A stretch of DNA of 64,000 nt from Methylosinus sp. C49 (GCF_009936375.1 NZ_AP022332.1:744001-808000); one strand, 5' to 3'; counted from the first letter of the stretch, positions 42,223 to 52,980 are shown. The notes: generated by a model not told the origin, from the letters alone. Made by a program: numbers and translations.

Positions 42223-44037
42223 ATGTTCGAGAGCAGATTCCAGAGCTTTGCCGACGACGCCTGCGGGCAGGATAGCGCCGAGCGCCTCGCGGCCCTGCGC
42301 GCCGAGCTCGCGCGCCTCGAGATCGACGGCTTCATCGCCCCGCGCGCAGATGAGCATCAGAACGAATATGTGCCGAAATCGGCGGAGCGCCTCGCCTGGC
42401 TCACCGGCTTCACAGGCTCGGCCGGCGTCGTCGTCGTGCTCGCCGACAAAGCGGCGCTGTTCGTCGATGGGCGCTATACGCTGCAAGCACCCGAGCAGGT
42501 GGACACGAAACGCGTCGCCGTTCTCGACATCGCCAAGACGGCGCCTTCGCGCTGGCTCGCCGAGACGGCGAAGCAGGGCGCACGCATCGGCTATGATCCT
42601 TGGGTGCATACGACCGCGCAGATCGACCGCTACGCCAAAGCGCTGGAGGGCAGAGGCGTCACGCTGGTTCCGCTCGAGCGCAATCCGATCGACGCTGTTT
42701 GGACCGATCGGCCACAGCCGCCGCAGGGCGCCATCTCGCTCTATCCGCCGCGGCTCGCCGGCGTCGCCGCCAAGACGAAGATCGCGCGCGTGCGCAAGGC
42801 GCTTGGCGAGGCGGACGCGCTGCTCGTCTCCGATCCGCATGCGCTCGCCTGGCTGTTCAATCTGCGCGGCGCCGATGTCGCCTATACGCCGATCGCGCTG
42901 GCTTTCGCCGTCCTTCCCAAGGAAGGCAAGCCGCTGCTCTATGTCGATCCCGCCAAGCTCTCGGCCAAGACGAGAAGCAGCCTCGAAGGACTCGTCGATA
43001 TCTATGAGGCGGCGGAGATCGTCGAGGATCTCGCCGACGCCGGCGCGCGCGGACTGACGATTTTGTTCGACTCCGGCACCGCGCCGGCGAAGCTCGTCGA
43101 GCTCTTCCGCGCCAAGGGCGGCGAGCCCAAGCTCGGCGACGATCCGATCGCGCTTCTCAAAGCGATAAAGAACGACATAGAGCTCGAGGGCGCGCGCGCC
43201 GCGCATTTGCGCGACGGCGTGGCGCTGACGCGCTTTCTCGCCTGGTTCGCGGAGACGGCGCCCAAAGGCAAGCTCACAGAAATCTCCGCCGCTCAGGCGC
43301 TCGAGACCTTCCGTCGCGAGAGCGGCGAGCTGCGCGATCTCTCCTTCCCCACCATCTCCGCCTTCGGCCCGCACGCCGCCATTCCGCATTATCGCGTGAC
43401 CGAGGCGAGCGATCTGCGCATTTCGCGCGGCTGCTATCTCGTCGATTCCGGCGCGCAATATCTCGACGGCACCACGGATGTGACGCGCACCATCGGCGTC
43501 GGCCGGCCATCGCGGCAATTGCGCGAGCATTTCACCCGCGTGCTGCAGGGCCATATCGGCGTCGCTCGCGCGGTGTTTCCGATGGGCGTCAGCGGCGCGC
43601 AGCTCGACGCTTTCGCGCGCCGGAGCCTCTGGGAGGCGGGGCTCGATTTCGACCACGGCACGGGCCATGGCGTCGGCGCCTATCTCTCCGTCCACGAAGG
43701 GCCGCAGCGTATCTCCAAGCTCGGGACGACGCCCTTGCAGCCGGGCATGATCCTCTCCGACGAGCCGGGATATTATCGCGCCGGCGAATATGGCATTCGC
43801 CTCGAGAATCTGATCGTCGTCGAGAAGCGCGAGATCCTCGGCGCCGAGCGCGAGATGCTCGGCTTCGAGACACTCACCCTCGCGCCTTTCGATCTCGCCC
43901 TCGTCGATCCGAAGCTTTTGAGCGTCGAGGAGACGCGCTGGCTCAACGCCTATCACGCGCGGGTGCGTGCGGAATTGTCGCCGCATCTCGACGCCAAGAC
44001 GCGCAAATGGCTGGCGCAGGCGACACGCAAGCTCTGA
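42223..44037 (+). CDS. aminopeptidase P family (Xaa-Pro aminopeptidase, M24B)
   Basis: This 604-residue protein has the long three-domain form found also in eukaryotic cytosolic aminopeptidase P. The first two domains (about 1-310) are creatinase-like. The catalytic domain carries metal ligands in VDSGAQYLDGTTDVTRTIG (two Asp), HGTGHGVGAYLSVHEGP (His), DEPGYY (Glu) and RLENL (Glu). It removes N-terminal residues preceding proline. Confidence 0.94.
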   Translation: MFESRFQSFADDACGQDSAERLAALRAELARLEIDGFIAPRADEHQNEYVPKSAERLAWLTGFTGSAGVVVVLADKAALFVDGRYTLQAPEQVDTKRVAVLDIAKTAPSRWLAETAKQGARIGYDPWVHTTAQIDRYAKALEGRGVTLVPLERNPIDAVWTDRPQPPQGAISLYPPRLAGVAAKTKIARVRKALGEADALLVSDPHALAWLFNLRGADVAYTPIALAFAVLPKEGKPLLYVDPAKLSAKTRSSLEGLVDIYEAAEIVEDLADAGARGLTILFDSGTAPAKLVELFRAKGGEPKLGDDPIALLKAIKNDIELEGARAAHLRDGVALTRFLAWFAETAPKGKLTEISAAQALETFRRESGELRDLSFPTISAFGPHAAIPHYRVTEASDLRISRGCYLVDSGAQYLDGTTDVTRTIGVGRPSRQLREHFTRVLQGHIGVARAVFPMGVSGAQLDAFARRSLWEAGLDFDHGTGHGVGAYLSVHEGPQRISKLGTTPLQPGMILSDEPGYYRAGEYGIRLENLIVVEKREILGAEREMLGFETLTLAPFDLALVDPKLLSVEETRWLNAYHARVRAELSPHLDAKTRKWLAQATRKL

Positions 44038-44073
44038 CGTGAAGGGCGCGCCGCGCCGAGAGCGTTCTCGCGC

Positions 44074-45186
44074 TCAGCCCCAAGGCCCATGCGATGGCGG
44101 ATCGAGCGGGCTGCGGCCGTCCTGCGGCAGAAAGCCGGGCGCGCCAGGGACCGGCGCCGGCTGCGCTTCCCAGGGGCCGTGATCCTCGATTGGCGGCGGC
44201 GCCTCCAACTTCGGCATGTCGCGGCCGCCGGCGTAGCGCACCAGAGCGGCGACGCGATCGTCGACGGATGGATGCGTCGAGAACAGAGCGCGCGCCTTGC
44301 GCGTCGGGCTCTCGATGAAAAACGCCCCCATGCGCGAGGGCATATCGGGGATGATCGCATTCGACTCGATCTTGCGTAGCGCCGAGATCATCGCATCCGG
44401 GTTCTTGGTCAGCTCCACCGAGCCGGCGTCGGCGAGAAACTCGCGCGAGCGCGAGATGGCGAAGCGGATCAGCACCGACAGCCCCCAGCTCAGCGCGATG
44501 ATGGCGAGCGCGATGATGATGGCGAGGCCGGCGCCGCTCGCCCCGCCGCGGTCGCGCCCCTCCTCCGCCGTGCGCTTGGGCGAGAAGCGAAAGCCCCAAT
44601 TGCGGAAGAGAAGATCGCCCACGAAGGCGAATATTCCGGCGAAGATCGCGGCGACCACCATCAGCTGCACGTCGCGATTGCGAATATGCGTCAGCTCATG
44701 GCCGATCACCGCCTCGATCTCGGCGTCGTCCAAAGTCTCCAGCAGGCCGCGGGTGACGGTGACGGCGTAATGCCCCTCCCTGACGCCGGAGGCGTAGGCG
44801 TTGAGCGCCCCATCCTCGATGATCTTGAGAGCGGGCATGGGAATGCCGCGCGAGATGCAGAGATTCTCGAGCAGATTATAGAGCCGCGGCGCGTCCTCGC
44901 GCGAAACGTCGCCGGCGCCGGTGGCGGCGTCGATCAGTCTTTGGTGGAAGAAATAAGCGATGGCGAACCAGAGCCCGGCGGCGACGAAGGCGATGGGCCA
45001 GCCATACTCGAGATCGCGCAGCGCGCGCGCCATGATCTGCGGCAGCGCGCCGTCCTGCGACGCCTCGAAGAGCAGCGCCACGGCGAACAGCAGCGCCAGC
45101 AGCAGTACGACGAATCCCGCGAGCAGCAGCAGCGAGCGCAGCCGGTTCGCCTGAATATGGGTGTAGAGGCCGTAAGCGTGAAACAT
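44074..45186 (-). CDS. M48 family membrane zinc metalloprotease (HtpX-like)
   Basis: This 370-residue inner-membrane protease has two N-terminal membrane helices (about 18-40 and 62-80), a cytoplasmic catalytic domain with HELTH (in [14 protein letters not shown]), two further hydrophobic segments, and the third ligand in [13 protein letters not shown]. The C-terminus is Pro-rich. It resembles HtpX-type quality-control proteases that often pair with LemA; the lemA gene is 15 kb away here. The start [15 protein letters not shown] at 45186 is the family start. Confidence 0.9.
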   Translation of the reverse strand: MFHAYGLYTHIQANRLRSLLLLAGFVVLLLALLFAVALLFEASQDGALPQIMARALRDLEYGWPIAFVAAGLWFAIAYFFHQRLIDAATGAGDVSREDAPRLYNLLENLCISRGIPMPALKIIEDGALNAYASGVREGHYAVTVTRGLLETLDDAEIEAVIGHELTHIRNRDVQLMVVAAIFAGIFAFVGDLLFRNWGFRFSPKRTAEEGRDRGGASGAGLAIIIALAIIALSWGLSVLIRFAISRSREFLADAGSVELTKNPDAMISALRKIESNAIIPDMPSRMGAFFIESPTRKARALFSTHPSVDDRVAALVRYAGGRDMPKLEAPPPIEDHGPWEAQPAPVPGAPGFLPQDGRSPLDPPSHGPWG

Positions 45187-45262
45187 GCGGCTATTCTCGC
45201 TGTCCCGGCGAGCCTCGCCAAGTGACGAATCGCACATTCCGATCTTCGTGAGCCGCCAGGCC

Positions 45263-45393
45263 CCCTCCCTCACCCTCCCCCGCTTTGCGGGAGAGGGAGG
45301 CGGCGACGTTTCGCGAAGCTTCGATGAAGCGCCAAATCTGCTCCCTCTCCCGCGTAGCGGGGGAGGGCTGGGGAGGGGGCGCTCCGCTCCCTT
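45263..45393. repeat. palindromic repeat upstream of mutS
   Basis: Two inverted repeats, CCTCCCCCGC-TTT-GCGGGAGAGG and CCCTCTCCCGC-GTA-GCGGGGGAGGG, flank a central AAGCTTCGATGAAGC segment. It belongs to the same type as the element at 3956-4068. It fills the divergent gap between the M48 protease and mutS and is open in the mutS frame. Confidence 0.8.
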
Positions 45394-45454
45394 TGAACTC
45401 GATGCGCTTTGTGTCTTATTGCGCCTCGAACCGAGGAAGAGCACGAAGCGTCTC

Positions 45455-48127
45455 ATGGACGAGAAACCGCGATCCGACGACAAGGCCGCCCGGCCGACGC
45501 CGATGATGGCGCAATATATAGAGATCAAATCGGCCAATCCCGATTGCCTGCTCTTCTATCGCATGGGCGATTTCTACGAGCTGTTCTTCGAGGACGCCGA
45601 GACCGCCTCGCGCGCGCTCGGCATCATGCTGACGAAGCGCGGCAAGCACCTCGGCGCCGACATTCCCATGTGCGGCGTGCCGGTGGAGCGCGCCGACGAT
45701 TATCTGCAAAAGCTCATCGCGCTCGGCCATCGCGTCGCCGTCTGCGAGCAGATGGAGGACCCCGCCGAGGCGCGCAAGCGCGGCAATAAATCCGTCGTCA
45801 GACGCGACGTCGTGCGGCTCGTCACGCCCGGCACCATCACCGAGGAGCAGCTGCTCGATCCCGCGCGCCCCAACGCCTTCGCCGCGCTGTCGCGGCTGCG
45901 CGCGGGGGACGGTCAATGGCGCTACGGCCTCGCCTGCGTCGATATTTCCACCGGCGCCTTCGATGTCGCGGAGGTCGGCGAGGCGGAGCTGGCCGGCGAA
46001 TTGGCGCGGCTGGAGCCGCGCGAGATCGTCGCGGCGGAAGCGATCTGCGCCGATGCGCGGCTCACATCGCAGCTCGCGCATCTCGACGCGCCGCTGACCG
46101 CGCTCGGACGCGATGTCGGCGGCGAGAGCGCTGCGCGGCGATTGCTCGATTTCTTCGGCGTCGCGACGTTAGAGGGCTTCGGCGCGCTGGGCGAAGCGGA
46201 GATCGCAGCGGCGGCCGTGGCCATCCTCTATGTCGAGCGCACGCAAAAGGGAAAACGTCCGGCGCTGCGCCGTCCCTCGAGCCTGCGCCGCAGCGCGACT
46301 CTGGAGATAGACGCGGCGACGCGCGTCAATCTCGAGCTGACGCGCACGCTGAAGGGCGAGCGCGACGGCTCGCTGCTGGCGACGATCGACATGACCGCGA
46401 CGCCCGCCGGCGCGCGCCTGCTCGCCGAGCGCATCGCCGCGCCCTCCACCGAGCCGGAATTGATCGCGCAGCGGCTCGACGCCGTCTCCTTCTTCGTCGG
46501 CGAGCCGGAGCTGCGCGCGCGCTTGCGCGCCATTCTCGCACGCGCGCCGGATGTGGCGCGGGCGCTCTCGCGTCTGTCGTTGCAGCGCGGCGGCCCGCGC
46601 GATCTCGGCAATATCCGCGCCGCGCTCGCCGCCGCGCGCGAGATCGTCACGCTCTTTTCCGCGCAGGAGGCGGCGGCGCTGGTCGCGCAGGAGATCGCGA
46701 CGTTAGCTGCTTGCGACAATGAATTGGAGCGCGCCATTGCGATGCGCCTCGCCGAGGATCCGCCGCTCGACAAGCGCGCGGGAAATTTCATCGCGCAAGG
46801 CTTCGACGCCGAGCTGGACGAAGCGCGCGCATTGCGCGACGAGAGCCGCCGCGTCATCGCCTCGCTGCAGCAGCGCTATGTCGAGCTGGCCGAGACCAAG
46901 CAGCTCAAGATCAAGCACAATAATTTTCTCGGCTTCTTCATCGAGGTTCCGCAGGCGCAGGGCGAAAGGTTGCTGCGTCCGCCTTTCGACGCGGTGTTCA
47001 CCCATCGCCAGACGATGCAGGACGCCATGCGCTTCTCGACGCGCGAGCTGGCCGAGCTGGAGGCGAAGATCGCCTCCGCCGCCGATCGCGCGCAGGAGCG
47101 CGAGCTGGCGCTGTTCGAGGAATTGGCGGGCGCGGTTCTCGCGCGCGCGCAAGAGCTGCAACGTCTCGCGCAAGGCTTCGCCGCGCTCGACGTTTTCGCG
47201 GCGCTCGGCGAGCTGGCGACAAAGCGCGATTGGACGCGCCCGCATATCGATTCCTCGCTCGATTTCGAGATTATCGGCGGGCGTCATCCGGTCGTCGAAG
47301 CCTCGCTGGAGGCGCAGGGAAAAATCTTCGCCGCCAATGATTGCGATCTCGGCGACGCGCGCGCCGGAAAGATCGCCGTCGTCACCGGGCCGAACATGGC
47401 CGGCAAATCCACCTATCTGCGCCAAAACGCGCTCATCGCCATTCTCGCGCAGGCGGGCTCCTTCGTGCCGGCGAAAAGCGCGCGGCTGGGGGCGGTCGAT
47501 CGCTTGTTCTCGCGCGTCGGCGCGGCGGATGATCTCGCGCGTGGGCGCTCCACCTTCATGGTGGAGATGGTGGAGACGGCGGCCATATTGAATTGCGCCG
47601 GCCCGCGCTCGCTGGTCATTCTCGACGAGATCGGCCGCGGCACGGCGACATTCGACGGCCTCTCCATCGCCTGGGCGACGATCGAGCATCTGCACGAGGT
47701 CAATCGCGCGCGCGCGCTGTTCGCGACGCATTTCCACGAGCTGACGCAATTGACGAAGCGCATGGGACGGCTCGTCAATCTCACCATGAAGGTGAAAGAT
47801 CACGCCGGCGAGGTGGTGTTTCTGCACGAGGTCGCGAAAGGCGCCGCCGATCGCTCTTACGGCGTGCATGTCGCCGAGCTGGCGGGGCTTCCAGCGAGCG
47901 TGGTGGCGCGGGCGCATGCGATTCTCGCGGAGCTCGAGGCCGCCGATCGGCGCGCGCCGGTGACGAAGCTCATCGACGATCTCCCGCTCTTCGCGCATGC
48001 GGTGACGAGCGCGCCAGCGAAGGACGAATTGCGCGAGGCCCTGGGGGCGATCGATCCAGATGCGCTGACGCCGCGCGAGGCGCTGGCCGCGCTCTATGAG
48101 CTGAAGGCGAAAGCGGGCGGCCGTTGA
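45455..48127 (+). CDS. mutS: DNA mismatch repair protein MutS
   Basis: MutS recognises mismatches and starts repair. It has 890 residues. The mismatch-binding wedge is [14 protein letters not shown] (Phe-x-Glu), the Walker A is [11 protein letters not shown], the Walker B is [16 protein letters not shown], and the C-terminal HTH region follows. The start is placed at ATG 45455 ([10 protein letters not shown]) because the in-frame sequence upstream is a palindromic repeat. The next Met (MMAQYIEIK) is an alternative. Confidence 0.97.
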   Translation: MDEKPRSDDKAARPTPMMAQYIEIKSANPDCLLFYRMGDFYELFFEDAETASRALGIMLTKRGKHLGADIPMCGVPVERADDYLQKLIALGHRVAVCEQMEDPAEARKRGNKSVVRRDVVRLVTPGTITEEQLLDPARPNAFAALSRLRAGDGQWRYGLACVDISTGAFDVAEVGEAELAGELARLEPREIVAAEAICADARLTSQLAHLDAPLTALGRDVGGESAARRLLDFFGVATLEGFGALGEAEIAAAAVAILYVERTQKGKRPALRRPSSLRRSATLEIDAATRVNLELTRTLKGERDGSLLATIDMTATPAGARLLAERIAAPSTEPELIAQRLDAVSFFVGEPELRARLRAILARAPDVARALSRLSLQRGGPRDLGNIRAALAAAREIVTLFSAQEAAALVAQEIATLAACDNELERAIAMRLAEDPPLDKRAGNFIAQGFDAELDEARALRDESRRVIASLQQRYVELAETKQLKIKHNNFLGFFIEVPQAQGERLLRPPFDAVFTHRQTMQDAMRFSTRELAELEAKIASAADRAQERELALFEELAGAVLARAQELQRLAQGFAALDVFAALGELATKRDWTRPHIDSSLDFEIIGGRHPVVEASLEAQGKIFAANDCDLGDARAGKIAVVTGPNMAGKSTYLRQNALIAILAQAGSFVPAKSARLGAVDRLFSRVGAADDLARGRSTFMVEMVETAAILNCAGPRSLVILDEIGRGTATFDGLSIAWATIEHLHEVNRARALFATHFHELTQLTKRMGRLVNLTMKVKDHAGEVVFLHEVAKGAADRSYGVHVAELAGLPASVVARAHAILAELEAADRRAPVTKLIDDLPLFAHAVTSAPAKDELREALGAIDPDALTPREALAALYELKAKAGGR

Positions 48128-48136
48128 GCCGCCGCG

Positions 48137-48430
48137 TCAATCCTTTGCATAAGCCGCATAAGCCGCATTGGCTTGCGATGTCGTCGAGGCGCTGTCGAGC
48201 TTGGCGCCGCCGAGCGTGAGCTCGCGCAGGCCGGCGAGCAGCGAGTCGATCTGCGCATAGGGATCATGCGAGCCGTCGGCGTCGGCGGATTCTCCGCCCG
48301 CGCGAGTCGACGCGGACTGCGCCGATTGCGCGCGCTGCGTCTCGCTCGCGGGCGCGGCGGCCGCGGGCTGATATGACGTTCCATAGGCCGGGCGGCCATA
48401 GAGCGACAGATCGGAAAGTGTGAGCGACAC
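48137..48430 (-). CDS. hypothetical protein
   Basis: This 97-residue protein of unknown function starts at GTG 48430 (MSLTLSDLSLYGRPAYG), seven bases after AAGGAG. It is rich in Ala/Ser/Gln, with a helical segment DPYAQIDSLLAGLRELTLGG in the centre and an Ala/Tyr-rich tail. It has no signal peptide. It converges on mutS with 9 bp between stops. Confidence 0.6.
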   Translation of the reverse strand: MSLTLSDLSLYGRPAYGTSYQPAAAAPASETQRAQSAQSASTRAGGESADADGSHDPYAQIDSLLAGLRELTLGGAKLDSASTTSQANAAYAAYAKD

Positions 48431-48547
48431 AACCAAGCTCCTTTGTTTCTCGCTTCGAGAAACGTCTAACAGGCGGGAGCTTAACGCGGCTCGCGGAATA
48501 CCTACGCATTTTTACTTAACTCGCTGTCGAGAGCGCCGGCGGCCCAT

Positions 48548-48808
48548 TCATCTGCCCATGACCTGCACCCCGGGCGCATAGCGCAGCGCGTCTTGGACAG
48601 AGGTCGCTTGAATATCGTCCATGAATTTTCGTGATATCACGGTCACGCTGCCGGGGATCGTCATCACATCGCGCCTCTCGCCGCCGGGGCCGACGACATA
48701 GGGAATGTGATAACCATCTTCCGCGGTCGTCTTCCGCGACGCGTCGGCGCAAGCGCTCGTCGCGATCAGCGCCGATGCGACGCCGGCCAGAATGCGAAAA
48801 TAGCGCAT
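48548..48808 (-). pseudogene. N-terminal fragment of a TonB-dependent receptor
   Basis: This 86-residue frame has a signal peptide (MRYFRILAGVASALIATSA) and then the start of a TonB-receptor plug domain (TIPGSVTVISRKFMDDIQAT, then LRYAPGVQV), where it stops. Full receptors have about 700 residues or more, and no plug remainder or beta-barrel follows in the 118 bp to the next gene. It is therefore a truncated relic, although the start and signal peptide are intact. The original ligand is unknown, and siderophore type is likely from the plug sequence. Confidence 0.75.
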
Positions 48809-48944
48809 GACGATTTCTCCTCAGCCGTTCGTCTTTCTATCACGGCGGCGGCGGCGGCGCGAGCGCGGCTTCCCCGGCGCGAATGGTGGAATAGCCCTGC
48901 GGCGGCGCTAGAATGGGAAAGCGATTCTCTCCCGGAGCCCGTCC

Positions 48945-50720
48945 ATGTCCTACCGCGCGCCTCTCGACGATCTGCTCTTCGCCATGCGGCGGGCGGCGGG
49001 CGAGACGGCCTTCGGTCCGGGCGGACTCTATGCCGAGCTGGACGCGGCGACCGCCGCCGCGACGCTCGAGGAGGCCGCCAAATTCGCCGAGACGGCTCTG
49101 CTGCCGCTCGATCGCGTCGGCGACCGCGCGGGAGTGGCGCTCACGGGCGAAAAGGTGGCGACGGCGCCCGGCTGGCGCGAGGCCTATTCGCTCTGGGTGG
49201 AGGGCGGCTGGAACGCGCTCTCCGCGCCGCCCGGCCATGGCGGCATGGGCCTGCCGCTGCTGCTCGGCGCCGCCTGCACAGAGATTTGGAACGCCGCCAA
49301 CATCTCCTTCGCGCTCTGCCCGCTGCTGGGCCAGGGCGCGATAGAGGCGATGGAGATCCATGCGGCCGAAGCGCTGAAATCCGCCTATCTGCCGAAGATG
49401 ATCTCCGGCGAATGGACGGCGACGATGAATCTCACCGAGCCGCAGGCGGGCTCCGATCTCGCCCATTTGCGCACGCGCGCCGAGCGCGCCGAGGATGGAA
49501 GCTATCGCCTGTTCGGGCAGAAGATTTTCATCACCTATGGCGAGCACGACCTGTCCAAGAATATCGTTCATCTCGTGCTGGCGCGGCTGCCCGACGCGCC
49601 CGCCGGCACGCGCGGAATTTCCTTGTTTCTGGCGCCGAAATTCCTGCCCGGGCCGGATGGACGCCCCGGCGCGCGCAATGATCTGCGCTGCGTCGGGATA
49701 GAGCGCAAGCTCGGCATCCACGGCTCGCCGACCTGCACAATGTCCTATGGCGACAATGGCGGCGCGGTCGCCTTTCTCATCGGCCGCGAGAATGAGGGCC
49801 TCGCCTGCATGTTCACCATGATGAACAATGCGCGGCTCTCTGTGGGGCTGCAGGGCGTTGGCCTCGCCGAGCGGGCGACGCAGACGGCGCTGGCCTATGC
49901 CCGCGAGCGCCGCCAGGGCCGGGGCGCCTCGGCCGATCCGGCGCCGATCGTCGAGCATCCCGATGTCGTGCGCATGCTGCTGACGATGAAGGCGAAGACA
50001 GCCGCGGCGCGGGCGATCTGCTATCTCACCGCCGCCGCGCTGGACCGCGCTCGCCTGCTGGAGGGCGAGGCGGCGCAGGCGGCGCAGGAGCGCGCCGGCC
50101 TGCTGACGCCGCTCGCCAAGGCCTATTCCACCGATATCGGCTGCGAAGTCGCCTCGCTCGGCGTTCAAGTTCATGGCGGCATGGGCTTCATAGAGGAGAC
50201 CGGCGCCGCGCAATTGCTGCGCGACGCGCGCATCACGCCCATCTATGAGGGAACCAACGGCATTCAGGCCATCGATCTCGCCACCCGCAAACTGCGCCTC
50301 TCCAAAGGCGCGGCCGTATGGCGGGAGATCGACGCCATGCGCGACGACATAGACGCGCTGACGGCGAGCAATGACGCCGTCTTCGTCAATATCGCCCGTC
50401 GCGCTGCGGCGGCTGTCGAGGCTTTCGAGCGCGCGACCGATTTTCTGTCCGCGACCTCCGATCCGCGCGGCATCGAGGCGCTCGCCGGAGCGACCCCCTA
50501 TCTGCGGCTGTTCGCGCTGGCGCGCGGCGTCACCCTGCTCGGGGCCGGGGCGCTCGCCTCGCATCGCGCCGGCGACGCCGCGGCTCAGAGCAGAATCGTC
50601 ACGGCGCGATTCTTCGCCGATAATCTCGCCGTCGCGGCGGAGGGGCTGGAGCGCGCCACTGTCGAGGGCGGCGACTCCCTCATCGCCGGACTGGCGTTGC
50701 TGACGGCCGGACGAGATTGA
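48945..50720 (+). CDS. acyl-CoA dehydrogenase (large C-terminal-extended type)
   Basis: This 591-residue FAD enzyme of fatty-acid or thioester oxidation has MNLTEPQAGSDLAHLRTRAE (FAD region), GVQVHGGMGFIEETGAAQLL and the catalytic Glu in ITPIYEGTNGIQAIDL. The C-terminal extension of about 120 residues matches the DmdC/FadE-like subgroup. The enoyl-CoA hydratase gene follows 28 bp downstream, so the two steps probably act in sequence. Confidence 0.94.
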   Translation: MSYRAPLDDLLFAMRRAAGETAFGPGGLYAELDAATAAATLEEAAKFAETALLPLDRVGDRAGVALTGEKVATAPGWREAYSLWVEGGWNALSAPPGHGGMGLPLLLGAACTEIWNAANISFALCPLLGQGAIEAMEIHAAEALKSAYLPKMISGEWTATMNLTEPQAGSDLAHLRTRAERAEDGSYRLFGQKIFITYGEHDLSKNIVHLVLARLPDAPAGTRGISLFLAPKFLPGPDGRPGARNDLRCVGIERKLGIHGSPTCTMSYGDNGGAVAFLIGRENEGLACMFTMMNNARLSVGLQGVGLAERATQTALAYARERRQGRGASADPAPIVEHPDVVRMLLTMKAKTAAARAICYLTAAALDRARLLEGEAAQAAQERAGLLTPLAKAYSTDIGCEVASLGVQVHGGMGFIEETGAAQLLRDARITPIYEGTNGIQAIDLATRKLRLSKGAAVWREIDAMRDDIDALTASNDAVFVNIARRAAAAVEAFERATDFLSATSDPRGIEALAGATPYLRLFALARGVTLLGAGALASHRAGDAAAQSRIVTARFFADNLAVAAEGLERATVEGGDSLIAGLALLTAGRD

Positions 50721-50748
50721 ACCGGGCCGGGAGACGAGAAGGACGCTC

Positions 50749-51549
50749 ATGAAAAATCGCGAGCTGAATCGTGAGATCCTCGTCCGCCGGGACGGCCCGC
50801 TGCTGCGGATCGTCATCGACCGGCCGGCCAAGCGCAATGCGATCGACAAGCCCATGTATGAGGCGATGATCTCCGCCTTCGCCAAGGCCGACGCCGAGGA
50901 GGAGATTCGCGCCATCGTGCTGTCGGGCGCGGGCGGCGATTTCACCGCCGGCAATGATCTCGAGGATTTCCGCCGCCCGCTGGACAATCCGCAGGATTTC
51001 CCGGCTCTGCGCTTCGTCCGCGCGCTGGCGACGCTGCAGACGCCGCTCGTCGCCGCCGTGGCGGGCGACGCCATCGGAGTCGGCGTGACCATGCTGTTTC
51101 ATTGCGATCTCGTCTACGCCTCGCATGGGGCGCGCTTCAAAATGCCTTTCGTCGATCTCGGCGTCATCCCCGAGGCGGCCTCGACGCTGCTGGTCCCGCA
51201 GCGCATCGGCCTCGTCAAGGCGACGGAATTCCTGCTGCTCTGCGACAGCTTCGGGGCGAGCGAGGCGCTGCGCCTCGGCGTCGTCAATGCGGTCGCCGGC
51301 TTCGACGAGGTGGAGGAAATGGCGGTGGACGCGGCGCGCCGGCTGGCGGCCAAGCCGCGCGCGGCGCTGGCGGCGACGCGGCGCCTGCTGCGTGGCGATA
51401 CGGCGGCGGTGGCCGCCCGGATCGAGGAGGAGGCCGCCCTATTCGCGGCGGCGCTGACGATGCGGGAGACGCGCGCGCGGCTCGAGGCGTTTTTCGCTGG
51501 CGTCCCGGCCAGCGATCCGCTCGCTCAGTCGTCGGACAATCTGGCGTAG
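50749..51549 (+). CDS. enoyl-CoA hydratase/isomerase family protein
   Basis: This 266-residue crotonase-fold protein hydrates 2-enoyl-CoA or isomerises it. The oxyanion regions SGAGGDFTAGNDLEDF and VAGDAIGVGVTMLFHCD are present. The position of the first catalytic Glu is Asp/Val-like (DLVYAS), while the second region VDLGVIPEAAST contains Glu, so isomerase or hydratase activity cannot be separated. Cotranscribed with the acyl-CoA dehydrogenase. Its 3' end overlaps the next gene tail-to-tail by 25 bp. Confidence 0.9.
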   Translation: MKNRELNREILVRRDGPLLRIVIDRPAKRNAIDKPMYEAMISAFAKADAEEEIRAIVLSGAGGDFTAGNDLEDFRRPLDNPQDFPALRFVRALATLQTPLVAAVAGDAIGVGVTMLFHCDLVYASHGARFKMPFVDLGVIPEAASTLLVPQRIGLVKATEFLLLCDSFGASEALRLGVVNAVAGFDEVEEMAVDAARRLAAKPRAALAATRRLLRGDTAAVAARIEEEAALFAAALTMRETRARLEAFFAGVPASDPLAQSSDNLA

Positions 51550-52046
51550 TTCACGAGCCGCGACGCCTTGTTGAGAATGGCGCGCATCTTCTCGCCGGCG
51601 CGCGCGCAGGTTCCGGCGAGGCGGTCGATGTTCTGCGGCGAGCCGGTGCGATATTGCAGGCGCACGGAGGCGACGGCGGCGACGGCGATGGTGTCGAGCT
51701 CGGCCACATAGGCCTCGAAGCGGCGCTTGAAATCCGGGCTCACCCTGTCATAGGCGGCGAGCGCCGAATGGCGTCCGGGAAGCTGCGAGCGCTCGAAATA
51801 CTCTTTGTACGTCACCGGCCGCCAAACCAGCAGATCGTCGATGAGCTCCGGCATGTGCGGCAGCTGCTCGAGCATCATGACGAGCTCGTTGAACAGGTTG
51901 AGATAGTCGTTGGCCAGACCGGACACCGGGCTGACCAGCGGCTTTGTGGATGAAAAAGGATTCGGCGCCCGATTGCCGTCGACTTGATCGAGCGTTGCGA
52001 ATTGCGCGTCAGCGGTCATAGGAAATCCCGATATGTTGGGGTTCAT
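51525..52046 (-). CDS. hypothetical protein
   Basis: This 173-residue protein has no recognised family. The start at 52046 (MNPNISGFPM) follows GGAG 6 bp upstream. After a disordered N-terminus of about 40 residues, the rest looks all-helical (NDYLNLFNELVMMLEQLPHM, RRFEAYVAELDTIAVAAVA). No signal peptide or membrane helix is seen. The last 25 bp overlap the end of the enoyl-CoA hydratase gene on the other strand. Confidence 0.65.
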   Translation of the reverse strand: MNPNISGFPMTADAQFATLDQVDGNRAPNPFSSTKPLVSPVSGLANDYLNLFNELVMMLEQLPHMPELIDDLLVWRPVTYKEYFERSQLPGRHSALAAYDRVSPDFKRRFEAYVAELDTIAVAAVASVRLQYRTGSPQNIDRLAGTCARAGEKMRAILNKASRLVNYARLSDD

Positions 52047-52158
52047 AATGGGCTCCAATTGATAAGAATCTCTTTCCGCCTTCCTGCTGCGATTCCGGGA
52101 AGGCGCGGGATTTCCGGCATTTCGCGGCGCAGCGAGAAGGGGAGAATCGAGGGAAGCC

Positions 52159-52866
52159 ATGTGCGGTCGATACGCCATCACTCTGCCGCCGCAGGCGGCG
52201 CGCGACTATTTCGGCTATGTCGATCAGCCGAATTTTCCGCCGCGCTACAATATCGCGCCGACGCAGCCCGTCCCCATCGTGCGGCAGGAGCGCGATCCGC
52301 GCGGCGGCGAGGCGCGGCGCTTTCAGCTGGTCCGCTGGGGCTTTCTGCCCGGCTTCGTGAAAGATCCGGCAAGCTTTCCGCTCATCGTCAACGCCCGCGC
52401 CGAGAGCGCGCCGGAGAAGCCCAGCTTTCGCGCCGCGATGCGGCGGCGGCGCTGCCTCTTCATCGCCGACGCCTATTACGAATGGCGCCGCGACGGCGCC
52501 AAGGGCCGGGCGCGGGCGAGCCGGCCCTATCTCTTCCGCCACGCCGATGGGACGCCGCTGGCGCTCGCCGGCCTCTATGAAACCTGGATCGGCAGCGACG
52601 GCAGCGAGCTCGACACCGCCTGCATCCTCACCGTCTCCGCCAATGGCGCGACAGTCGCCATCCACGATCGCATGCCGGCGATATTGACGCCGAAGGATTT
52701 CGATCTCTGGCTCGGTCTCGACGAATTTTCGGCCGAGGCGGCCTGGCGCCTGCTGGCGCCCGCGCCGGACGACGCGCTCGAATTCTTCGAGATCGGCCCG
52801 GAGGTCAATAAAGCGGCCAATGATACGCCCTCCGTTCAATATAAGCGCGCCGATCTCCTCGCCTGA
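52159..52866 (+). CDS. SRAP domain protein (YedK/HMCES, abasic-site crosslinking)
   Basis: This 235-residue protein protects abasic sites in single-stranded DNA by forming a crosslink through Cys2. MCGRYAI at the start gives Cys2; NIAPTQPVPIV follows; Asn in LIVNARAES, Glu in YYEWRRDG and His in IHDRMPAIL complete the active site. The start at 52159 is fixed by Cys2. It has no operon partner. Confidence 0.96.
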   Translation: MCGRYAITLPPQAARDYFGYVDQPNFPPRYNIAPTQPVPIVRQERDPRGGEARRFQLVRWGFLPGFVKDPASFPLIVNARAESAPEKPSFRAAMRRRRCLFIADAYYEWRRDGAKGRARASRPYLFRHADGTPLALAGLYETWIGSDGSELDTACILTVSANGATVAIHDRMPAILTPKDFDLWLGLDEFSAEAAWRLLAPAPDDALEFFEIGPEVNKAANDTPSVQYKRADLLA

Positions 52867-52980
52867 GCGGCGACGGCGAGCGACGAGGAGAAGAAAAACG
52901 CCTTGGCGGCTCTGCTGCCGGTGATATGACTCCCGGTCGTCGCCTGTTTCGACGTGAGAATTTCTCGAAGGGAGTTTGGT

